Source: Agrypnia vestita (Eukaryota; Arthropoda; Insecta; Trichoptera; Phryganeidae). From it: a stretch of 64,000 bases of DNA. Every line of letters starts with the position of its first letter. Position 1 is the stretch's first letter. The stretch spans positions 434,001-498,000 of the forward strand of contig JADDOH010023117.1 in the NCBI GenBank assembly GCA_016648135.1, in the 5' to 3' direction. The notes below the pieces were generated by a model. The model was not told where the DNA came from. It did not search any database and saw only the letters and a program-made list of their open reading frames with translations. The position numbers and the translations under genes are program-made. Of this stretch, positions 55,938 to 64,000 are shown piece after piece.

Positions 55938-56035
55938 ATCAGGGTTGATACACATCCGCCCTGATGATGAACCCTGCAATGAGAGGTCGTAGAAACTCGG
56001 CAGAATATCCAAGAAAACTCAAGCCAGAAGTTGAT
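55938..56035 (+). repeat. Family E fragment
   Basis: CATCAGGGTTGATACACATC, CGCCCTGATGATGAACCCTG, CAATGAGAGG, GAAACTCGGCAGAATATCCA and AGAAAACTCAAGCCAGAAG follow the right arm of the 23.03-23.25 kb foldback. The hammerhead-like order CTGATGA ... GAAAC is kept, but no stem II can form, so this copy is decayed. Confidence 0.55.
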
Positions 56036-56714
56036 TATTTTAACTTACATTCAAATACAGTTTATATAGAACATACATTATGTACAGTAGCTTTGTACTA
56101 GTTCAGTGTATTGTAAATAAAAATAACTTTTAATTTCTTATTCCATTTTTGATTCTCTCTCCTTTTGAGTTGAGAAGCGCGGGCTCGCCCCGAAAGGTCG
56201 CGGTTTGTTACGCTCCGGCGGACACGACGCCATTTCTTCCTCCCGTCGTGAAATAGATATATTCCCACGGCCGCCATTCCTACCGCGCTCCTGCCAGCCC
56301 GACGCTCGCCAAACTGCCAACTTATTCAAGTTTAGGGGCGCTCAAACACTTGTTCGGACGCCAACTAAATGAAATGAATTTCTCATCTCTTTATATCGGC
56401 GTCTAGGGCTAAGGGAGAAGTTTCAACTATGTTGGTGTAATATGTTTCTCCTCTGAACTAACTAACCATGAATACCAGAGAGCTGATCGTCTAATCTATG
56501 TGCAAAGTTTTAAATTGTTAATCATTATTAATAATTATTGTTGCACAGAGCGAACTGAACTACATTGTCTATATTATTTATTATATTGACACGAAATTCT
56601 AAATGAAAATAAAAAAATAGCACAAAATCGAAGGTGCCCGAGCGGTCTGGAATAGTCTGAAAGAAACTCATACGTATTTTTTGTGGATTTGATTGAACAG
56701 CATTGTAGATTGAC
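56036..56714. other. Intergenic; GC-rich block at 56150-56370
   Basis: No gene recognised. The GC-rich block at 56150-56370 is crossed by an incidental minus-strand frame with no domain. A promoter or untranslated exon is possible but unsupported. Confidence 0.4.
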
Positions 56715-56935
56715 ATTTAAAAAAAATATTGATTATTTTTTTTGTATATATCTACTTTTATTTGTGTATTTACACCAACATGTTTCAGAAACTACCATTC
56801 CATCATCAGGGTGTTGTATAACTGTCAAAAAAAATTCGAATGAAATGTCTTTTGTTCCTTGTTTTTCTAAATTATTTAAAAAAATATATTATTACTGAAG
56901 TTCTTGATTACTCGCAATTATTGGAAAAAATTTTA
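56715..56935. repeat. Dispersed repeat R1, copy 2 (uninterrupted)
   Basis: This uninterrupted copy contains AAAAATATTGATTATT, then TTGTATATATCTACTTTTAT, ACCAACATGTTTCAGAAACT, CCATTCCATCATCAGGGTGT and ACTGTCAAAAAA. It shows what the 39.27/41.85 kb locus looked like before the mariner pair arrived. Confidence 0.75.
56772..56814 (-). ncRNA. Hammerhead-ribozyme-like motif in R1
   Basis: The same arrangement as at 41885-41925: ACACC, CTGATGAT, stem II GGAA with TTCT, GAAAC, a self-complementary ACATGT and GGTGT, which can pair with ACACC over five bases as stem I. One extra base lies before stem II. The inner loop differs from the 41.9 kb copy while the stems are kept. It is not tested. Confidence 0.45.
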
Positions 56936-57460
56936 GAATTGGGATTGTAGTCAAATTTAATTGATTATCAATAATATTTTGTTTACTATTACATGCTTTA
57001 TTAATTTCTAATGATTCTAAATATACAGTCTCATCAGTGTATACGGATCTATGATTCATTGTCTATTGTATTTTGTACCCAGAGTAGTGACGCAATCAAT
57101 GTTTATCGTCAAATTTCCGAGACGAGATTAAAATCTTATCAGTGTGGCCGCATCTTATAGACATTTAAATTTTTTTATCTTCAAACGAATTGTTAAAAAT
57201 ACTGTAGTTCTTAGATCGGGTGATCGTGAATGTCTATGGACGGGTACTCTGTTAGTAAGGAGGAATCATTTTGGTCGAGAGAAGAAATCGTAAAGAGGAT
57301 TGTGCGGAAAAATTATTGATTACGATTTGAAAGATTGAATAAAAGGGGTAGTTTTACGCATCGATTCATTTTATATTGATAAGCTCTTCTTTCTTTCTTC
57401 AAGCTCTGCACATATAAACGCAAGCCTTACTACAGGCACAAGAATAATAATTTATGTATA
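56936..57460. other. Intergenic, no gene seen
   Basis: No feature recognised that I can support. Confidence 0.4.
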
Positions 57461-57468
57461 CTTATCCC

Positions 57469-57950
57469 CAGGGTTCGAGTATATATATGTGTCACGATAT
57501 ATATCACTATATTTATGACTCGATTTTTATTTTTGATATATATCCAAGAAAACTTTCTACAGATGTTAATAGATGGCGCTAGTTGTATTTTAAAAAGTGC
57601 TACGGTTATTCTTTAGTTTCATTTGTTTCATATAATCCGTTTTTTATTTCACACAAAGAAACAAACACCCATAACACTACATTTGAAAGGGCAACTTTTA
57701 CAACTTATATATAATAATTGCATGTATAAGCTTTTTTCAGTATGCAATTCATTTATTTAATAAATAATAATTCATATACAAAATAATATAAAAAAATTCC
57801 TAATTATTTCGAGTTTGTATCAATCGACGTATCCAAAAAAGGAGAAAAAAATGTTTGGACATATATCCAATTTTTGATATATATCGGATATATATTAAAA
57901 AATCCTATTATTTGATTTTTATTATAAAAATTGGATTTTTTCGAACCCTG
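57469..57950. mobile_element. hAT-like MITE, 482 bp, perfect 8-bp duplication
   Basis: Inverted ends CAGGGTTCGA are present at both termini, and the element is flanked by an exact 8-bp duplication CTTATCCC (57461-57468 and 57951-57958). A CAG..CTG end and 8-bp duplication are the signature of the hAT superfamily. The interior is AT-rich with repeated GATATATATC-like motifs near both ends and no coding capacity. The perfect duplication suggests a fairly young insertion. Confidence 0.85.
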
Positions 57951-57958
57951 CTTATCCC

Positions 57959-60199
57959 ACATCCAAAAGACGGATAAAAACGGGAATCAGGAATGAGGAT
58001 GCAGTCATGGTGGTGGTGGAACTGACGACAGAGCAGCAGATGCTGTGGAGCAAGGAAGCTATGGAATTGCGTTAGAAGCTACCATCGTCGTGGTGTACAG
58101 TCTGTGCATAATTGAGGTTTAATGGATTCACTGCCGTTTGTACGCGGAGTTCCTTAAATAACTGTGCATATCGCGGATACCTGCTCAAGGCGACCCCTAG
58201 AGACGTTATAACACGGACATTCGATGGTGTTTTTATTTAATAAATAAGGAGTAGGTACATTTCTTCGCATAAAGCATTAGGCAAAAAAATAGCGAATCGG
58301 ATTCCGATCCGAATTTGCACTGAATTTTGGGATTCGATTTTGGTGATCCGCGATTGAATAAAGCTAATTTATTTATCATTTATTAAAAATGTTAGGAAAA
58401 AATTGTGTAAGTTTTTTTACTTTTTTACATACAATAAAACGTATTCAAAATAAGGAAAATCTTTTTCTTACTTATCTGTATGTAAGAGTCAAAGGCTCGG
58501 GTACAGAGAAGGAGTATAGGTATGAATTCATGACAATAAATTATATAGCTAACATAACAATTAATTATATACAATTGCAGATATACAGTATAAATATGCT
58601 TTTATCTAAATAATACAAAATAAAAATGAAATTTTATTGTTATTAATGATAATATTGTAGTGGTAGGTGCAGGTTTAGTGTGAACAGACGTTCAAAAACA
58701 TCTCTATCATTTTATGTCTAGTTAACAGTAGTCTGTATACATATTTTTTTAATTTCAAGTGTAAGTTTGTTGTAATCTGCTACTTTTCTGATAGTTAGAG
58801 GGAAATTTTTTAAAAATATAGTAATACCAAATTTGATTCATAAATACCGTAAACTTTGACGCCATTCGGGATCACGGGAATTCCTAATTCTTTAGTTGTG
58901 ATATTTACCGATGATCGTATCATATTTATTCATTTCTATGGCGCCCGTAGTCGCGCCACCGTCGCACTTCTTCCTACGAATTTTGAATAATGCGGCGTAA
59001 TTCAAAAAGCACACGCTGTGTTGGTATTATAAAAAATGGCTGCCGTATATCAGCTGAGTTTTGCGTAACACTTGCGTGGGCGCAGCTCGGGAATTGATCG
59101 CTTTCAGCGGCCGATACCCGCGTTATTTCTCTTCGCGGAGCATCTCTCTCTCTCCTCTTTCGACGCCGCCGTGCTGCACCACGTGACCCCACGTGGTGTA
59201 CGACCTCCGCGCGGTCCATTACCTCCGCGGATTGTGCAATACTCGTATTGCCCGCCCGCGCCTCGTGCTTCGTCTTCCGCCACCGCCATTTATTCTCCTT
59301 GCCCGGATTCGCTAGCGGCTGTCGAGCAAAATATTATATTTTATGAACAGTCCGATGTTCAACATCTTGGGGTGGTATCATACATATGTCTCCGACGCAT
59401 GTATTATAATATTCCTGCACAGAAAATATTTTTATTATACTTTGGCGCATTTAGGGCAAAATTTTTATCGTAACGGATGTATGTAGCGGAAATACAAGAC
59501 CACAAAGTTAGTTAGTAAAATGAAATTTTTTTATACAAAGAAATGTGCACGCGTCCATGCGCGCACCAGAAGTTAACCACCAAAGTAAGTAAAATGTGTA
59601 TATTTCATATATTATTTATGGTTGTTGCATAACTGTCAAAAAATGTTTCACTTGGAATGAGTGTTCCAGCAATATATTATGCATTGTATTTTCGACCATC
59701 TTGAATTAAATACCAAAGATGCTAAATTCAAAAGCTGACGAATGATTGGTTATTAAATTGAAAATTATAAAAGTTTATTGAATCACAATTTTAGCTGTGT
59801 GATCGAAATGCCAAAAAGAGCTTCTCGTACAGATTTCCGTATTTCATGTTATCCTCGATGTTTGACTGCGTTCAGCTGCATTTGACAGAATGCTATCAGT
59901 TTGGAAATGTCCGCTGGTAAAACCTTGTAATCATTATGTGATTTTTGATATCAGTTTTTTAATAGTGGAGACGACGAAGTCAATTGGGAAACCTCAGGAA
60001 GTCCCTATGGTCGAGGTTATATATGTCTTTATATTTGTACAGTTTTTGCTTTAATATTGTCTTAGTTCGTGGTGTTTTACGTGTTCCTAAGAAATATGAC
60101 TTGTAACGCGTGTACATAAGTACACACAAACACACTTTTTCCTATGTATTTTTTCTGTTGTTGGTCTTTAAAGGGTACACCTACTCCATCATTATCTCT
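57959..60199. other. Intergenic; CpG-rich island at about 58930-59320
   Basis: No gene is supported. The island at 58930-59320 is the most CpG-rich stretch of the right third (for example TCCGCGCGGTCCATTACC) and is crossed by open frames on both strands without known domains. It could be a promoter with an untranslated first exon, but no downstream exon is recognisable. Confidence 0.4.
59177..59198. promoter_or_regulatory. Paired CACGTG E-boxes in a palindrome
   Basis: CACCACGTG and CACGTGGTG face each other across the 4-base spacer ACCC, giving a perfect 9-bp inverted repeat with two CACGTG E-boxes. bHLH proteins such as Myc/Max or Clock/Cycle type dimers bind this sequence in insects. The site lies inside the CpG-rich island at 59 kb. 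A regulatory role is inferred. Confidence 0.35.
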
Positions 60200-60440
60200 G
60201 TTGGTTTTACGACCTCTAGTAGGTCTTGGCCTTCTCAAGAGTCTTCCTCCACTGATCTCGGTCTTGTGTCAGTTCTCTCCAATTATGGATTTCCAAGGCA
60301 GACATGTATTTGACAACATTGTCGCTCTATCTTAGTGTTGCCCTTCCTAAACTCCTTCGCCCTATTGGTCTTATATTCATTCAGCAGGGTCTTCAGTTAT
60401 TCTCTCCACACGAGCCAGCCACCGAAGTCTTCACAATTTT
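60200..60440 (-). pseudogene. LINE C-terminal fragment, decayed
   Basis: On the minus strand the stretch HNWRELTQDRDQWRKTLEKA is recognisable as the end of a LINE reverse-transcriptase protein. Upstream it is interrupted by stops and shifts (pieces such as LNEYKTNRAKEFRKGN). The remainder of the element is absent. It is a different lineage or a more decayed copy than the one at 45.93 kb. Confidence 0.5.
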
Positions 60441-60444
60441 ATAA

Positions 60445-61454
60445 ATGTTGTGACGCTTAGCTCTTTGAACAAAGTATATCTAGAGCTCATTGTCGTAGCT
60501 TTAAAAGGTGCTTAAATAATATTATTTACTACAGAAGACAGGTAAATCGTTACCATTATATAATAAATGACCATTACACATTCGCAACTTGTCGTTTAGG
60601 TCACAGACCTGGTGATAACATTTTATTATATCTAATCTAGTTTAACATGTCAGAAACTAGTGATAGTGATGTGTAATGTGACAGTTTAAAAAAAAAATTA
60701 AAAACTCAATTGGTGTATAAAAAGTGCTGTATAAAATTATGTCGATTGTTAACGTTTGATGGTTTATGGACTTTTATTTGTTTTTATTGTGCTACTTCTT
60801 ATTTTTTGTGTTAAAAGTATTCAATAAATTATTGAAAATTACGAGTATGTATGTGTAGTGTTCTACTGAAACAAGTTTATTGGATATAAATTTATTATTA
60901 GACTTTTAAAAGGAATATACTCGCTACTATCAAATGAAATATTTAACAGCCGTTGTCCACACTGATACTCAATTCACATATGTCATTATTTTCTTATACG
61001 AAAATTAGGCCTTGAAAAAATGGCAGAGCGTTCGTTTAATGTACGAAAGGTATTGGGATCAATCTTCGAATCCTCCAAAATCTCTTTGAAATAAAACAAA
61101 ACGTGAAAATGATACGAAATTTTAGTAACGTAGATTCCTCAACAATTTTACTGGGAAAGTCTGTGAAAAAACATATTCCGAGTTAAAAACTTAACTAACG
61201 TCAATAGTTGATTAGAAAAATAGTATTTTGTTCCTATTAGACATTGTAAGACTGAAATGTGTTTCCACCTAGGAAAGTTCCGTTATCTGAAGAATACGCC
61301 AGCTATTAATATTGCTAACTTGTTGATAAGATAGTTGATTGATATTATGACTCGTGCGTTTGCGATTACGCTATTTAATTATCTTTTTTATCATAGTCCA
61401 ACTTCTTTGTAAGACAAAATTAAACGATACACCATTTTTTAAAGTAATTACATT
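60445..61454. other. Intergenic, no gene seen
   Basis: AT-rich, no supported gene, RNA or repeat feature. Confidence 0.4.
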
Positions 61455-61652
61455 TGTGGAGTATAAAAGTAAAGGCAACAATATCGAAAAAAAAATGGAT
61501 GCAATCATCGAGGATTACTAATTTATAATGTGCCGAATTCGAGATTTTATAGGAAACATAGTCTGTAAATTTATAGGAAACATGAATTTGGGAGGGATAG
61601 ATTGATTATTTTTTGGATATTTTACTGCCTTTGCTTTTATACCCCACATTTA
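61455..61652. mobile_element. Foldback MITE, about 198 bp
   Basis: The left arm GTGGAGTATAAAAGTAAAGG and the right arm, GTGGGGTATAAAAGCAAAGG in reverse complement, pair with few mismatches and continue through CAACAATATC/CAGTAAAATATC. A TTATAGGAAACAT unit is repeated inside. Fragments of the same ends occur at 19.17, 19.88 and 52.07 kb. Confidence 0.65.
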
Positions 61653-61690
61653 ATGTAATAAATAATTTATTTTCATTACATTTCATTATA

Positions 61691-62096
61691 ATTTGGTTAT
61701 CTGTCCGTCTTTCTGTTCCCGTAACTTCGTGTATAGGTATTTTCATATAAGCTTGCAATTGAGTTAGTGTGGGTACAGTGCGTAATACGCGCATTGTTTC
61801 ATTGTGTTAAGTTTACGGGTATGCCCACTCTCGTATCTGTAAACTTAACACAACGAAACAATTACGCACTGAGGGCACACTAACTCAATTGCACGCTTAT
61901 ATGAAAAGTCATTTAACGTCAATAATTTCGTTCGAATTTACGGCTATAAAAGCAAAATTAAACGTCCGAAGATGGGGCTTAAATCCCGGGCCTCCAAACC
62001 CGAACTCCGTGGACCGCCAAAAAGTCAGTATAAATGTATACTAGAGATTAGCAAAGACGCGAACCAATGTTCCGTTATTTCTGACGGGTTACAGCT
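61691..62096 (-). mobile_element. SINE-B copy split by a nested MITE
   Basis: On the minus strand it runs from AACCCGTCAGAAATAACGGA and GGTTCGCGTCTTTGCTAA through CGGAGTTCGGGTTTGGAGGC, GGGATTTAAGCCCC and TTTTATAGCCGTAAATTCGA. It finishes after the nested element with AGTTACGGGAACAGAAAGAC. The nested 180-bp element interrupts the ATTATTGACG / TACACGAAGTTACG junction. Confidence 0.7.
61734..61913. mobile_element. Nested foldback MITE, 180 bp, TA duplication
   Basis: It lies inside SINE-B between TA at 61732-61733 and TA at 61914-61915; removing the insert and one TA restores the SINE sequence GTGTAACGTC. The arms TTTCATATAAGCTTGCAATT and TTTCATATAAGCGTGCAATT (reverse complement of the right) pair over about 70 bp around a short centre near ATGCCCACTCTCG. 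It is non-coding and presumably moved by a Tc1/mariner-type enzyme. Confidence 0.8.
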
Positions 62097-62639
62097 ACTA
62101 AATATTATATATCATGCCGACTAGGTTTGTCCATCAAACAAAACTAAAATCAATACCAATTCTTGTAATCTACTTTTATCATTTGCTTTATTTGTTTAAC
62201 GGTTAATGTCACCTCAGTGTCACAGTAAAATAAATATAATTTGCATGGTGTTTGATTCGTATTCGTAGAATTTTTGTAATGCTGTTTTTTATCGGTGCTA
62301 TATTATTTTTTTACTTTTCCAAAACTTATTGCGCTAGGGTGTGAGGCGCTTTTTTAACATAGAGTATATCTAATTGCCGGGATCCGCGATTTCATCATTG
62401 AATGTTTTGTATGCGCGATCGCAAGTCCTCATTTTTGGACATGACTGCCTTAGGGATTTTGGGCCGGGGCGAGAGAGTGGATAGGCAGATGCCGGAACAT
62501 CTTTTATGAATCCATAATTTGTTAGGAGTGCATATTTCAATTCGCAGATAACGCTTTTAATCCTCACAATTCTGAAAAAAACTACGCTTATAATACTGTC
62601 ACGGGTCGTGCCTGCGGGATACAAATGAAAACATCGGAA
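62097..62639. other. Intergenic, no gene seen
   Basis: No supported gene. A minus-strand frame at 62370-62624 has no recognised domain. Confidence 0.4.
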
Positions 62640-63895
62640 ATGAATTGGTAGTTAATTATTTTATTAAATTGACAAATTCACTTAACACGAATTAAATTGA
62701 AACATATCACACAATTTCGCAATTATCACTCGTCTATAAACTCTTCACTATCGCTGGGTAACACTTTTTCGAGAAATTTCTGTTCAATCATCGCTCAATT
62801 AAGTCGCACTTATTAATTTCGCCGCTTCGCTCGGTTATTCGAGATTCGCTCGTCGCTCCGAAATTCCACGACTGGCCATACCGGCCGTCGTCCCACGGCT
62901 AATATCGCGTCGATTGAAATGTCAAAACAAAACTCATTCGCGCAGCGCGGTGCTGATTTATATACGCGATACGCTGGTCTTTCGAACTCTCGAGAAGATC
63001 ATTTTCCTTTCTAGTGTTTAAGTGAAGGTTCCCGTCGCTTCTTGGCTGTTTCAGGCGCCTCCCGGATGTTATAGATCCGCGCACCACCGGTGATACGCGA
63101 GTGGATAATTGGTACGCGAAAAATAATCAGTATGGCGGACATAAAAAGTAAAAAAAATCAGTCATAAAAATATCATTTAAACTATTAAATTTCGGTAGTA
63201 AAAATATTTTAAAAACAATTTCATTAATATTATTATATTTATAACAAAAATTTCACCTGCGGCGCTGCTGAAAATTTGTAAAGATGAAAGTGTAAATTGT
63301 CTCGTTTTCATCAGATTTTTTTTTACATATACCGTGTTTAATTAATTTTATACACATATTTTCTATTAATATCGGTAATTTAAAAAAAAATTGCCTGCGG
63401 CGCATTTACTTTTTTATGCGAATAATTTAATTTAATTCTAGGTATATTATTTTTTAAAAAAAATTAGTTTAAAAAATATTTCTTAAATGTCCTGGTTTTG
63501 AATTTCGACAAGAAATGTGATATGTAAAGTTCAAATGTCTCATTTTTATCAGAAAAAAATATAACCTTTGGTAATTTTTTTTAAGCTTAAATAAATTGAG
63601 TTCTGGGAAATATAGTCACCCTGTAAAATGTATAATGCAAATAGAATAAGAAATTTCTCGAAATACAATCATTTTTACGAAGTGTTACAATTAAGCTTGA
63701 TGTACTACCAAGTGGTACGCGAGCCAAAAAAGGTTAGGAAACGCTGTTGTAGATAATCCTAGAGTGCTGTAGGCTATTCTAGAGCATTTCATAGAGTTTC
63801 TCCAAAGTGATATATCACAAGGGATTCGGACAGTCCGCACTTCCTTCTGCTTACCATTTCAGTACAATCGCCCGTATTCCGAAAATTGCAACATT
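62640..63895. repeat. Long dispersed repeat (family L), copy 2, interrupted
   Basis: Landmarks shared with 38.14-38.61 kb in the same order: CACTCGTCTATAAACTC with ATCGCTGGGTAA, CACGACTGGCCATACCGGCC and TCGTCGCTTCTTGGCTGTT-like (CCGTCGCTTCTTGGCTGTTT), then, after an insertion at 63077-63746, GATATATCACAAGGGATTCG and CATTTCAGTACAATCG. It is more GC-rich than its surroundings in the first half. It is non-coding. Confidence 0.55.
63077..63746. mobile_element. Probable hAT-type non-autonomous insertion
   Basis: The right end in reverse complement begins CAGCGTTTCCTAACCTTTTT, a typical hAT-style terminus. The flanks TTATAGAT (63069-63076) and TTGTAGAT (63747-63754) match at 7 of 8 positions, consistent with an 8-bp duplication. 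The left end (CCGCGCACCACCGGTGATAC) shares only the inner GATACGCGAG/GGTACGCGAG part with the right end, so the left terminus may be altered. The insertion splits the family L repeat. The interior repeats CCTGCGGCGC but has no coding capacity. Confidence 0.5.
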
Positions 63896-64000
63896 GGGAT
63901 AGACGAAAATAAAAATAAACAAAACTTAGATATACGTCGGTGGTGTGGTCAGAGGGAGAAAGAAGTACATGACGTTTATCCGTCAAATATAAAAACAGTC

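Noticed and set aside
59072..59473. 133-residue open frame as a gene
   Set aside because: It lies in a CpG-rich island where stop codons are rare; no domain, and opposing frames are equally open.

Overview
The window looks like AT-rich, repeat-dense, gene-poor nuclear DNA of an insect, most likely a moth or butterfly. The evidence is four copies of a cecropia-type mariner transposon (the Hsmar1-related subfamily well known from moths), tRNA-derived SINEs, LINE 3' ends with short tandem tails, and many foldback or MITE-type elements. I see no convincing host protein-coding gene, rRNA or functional tRNA. Almost every recognisable coding segment belongs to a transposable element.

Layout. 0-8 kb: a broken mariner (468-1752, minus), a SINE-B (3.75-3.99 kb), a small foldback MITE (4839-5005), then an internally deleted mariner (6831-7944, plus). 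8-16 kb: an old LINE fragment, SINE-A, fragments of a TA-flanked 'CAGGGT' foldback family (MITE-G), and one copy of a 268-bp repeat that recurs at 51.5 kb. 16-27 kb: a PIF/Harbinger-like MITE nested inside a SINE-B, a MITE flanked by TTA, a long perfect palindrome at 23.1 kb, and another MITE-G. 27.6-30.7 kb: a 34-bp perfect hairpin enclosing a hammerhead-like core, then a region bounded by repeated GGGGAGGCTTTGAACA motifs with an inner cluster of CCAGRGGAGTGAC motifs. 31-36 kb: a cluster of one foldback family (family F) around a frameshifted DDE transposase relic. 37-46 kb: MITE-G copies and the centrepiece, two full-length mariners joined head to head around a single TA (39277-41849), each with an intact 339-codon transposase frame. 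46-57 kb: SINEs A, B and C, a foldback element inserted in a SINE-A with a 7-bp target duplication, a relic of a second mariner lineage, and a 46-bp perfect hairpin. 57-64 kb: a hAT-like MITE with a perfect 8-bp duplication, a CpG-rich island at 59 kb with a double CACGTG site, a LINE tail, a SINE-B carrying a nested TA-flanked MITE, and a long dispersed repeat interrupted by a probable hAT-type insertion.

How the parts relate. The two intact mariner frames could in principle supply transposase that acts on the terminal repeats of all four copies, including the two that cannot encode the protein. The MITEs are non-autonomous and, apart from possible mariner cross-use, have no visible autonomous partner here. 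The DDE relic may be related to its neighbouring foldback family. Nested insertions give a partial chronology: SINE-B and the 56.7 kb-type repeat are older than the MITEs and mariners that interrupt them.

All boundaries, pairings and repeat relationships were read by eye; no alignment, folding or database search was run.
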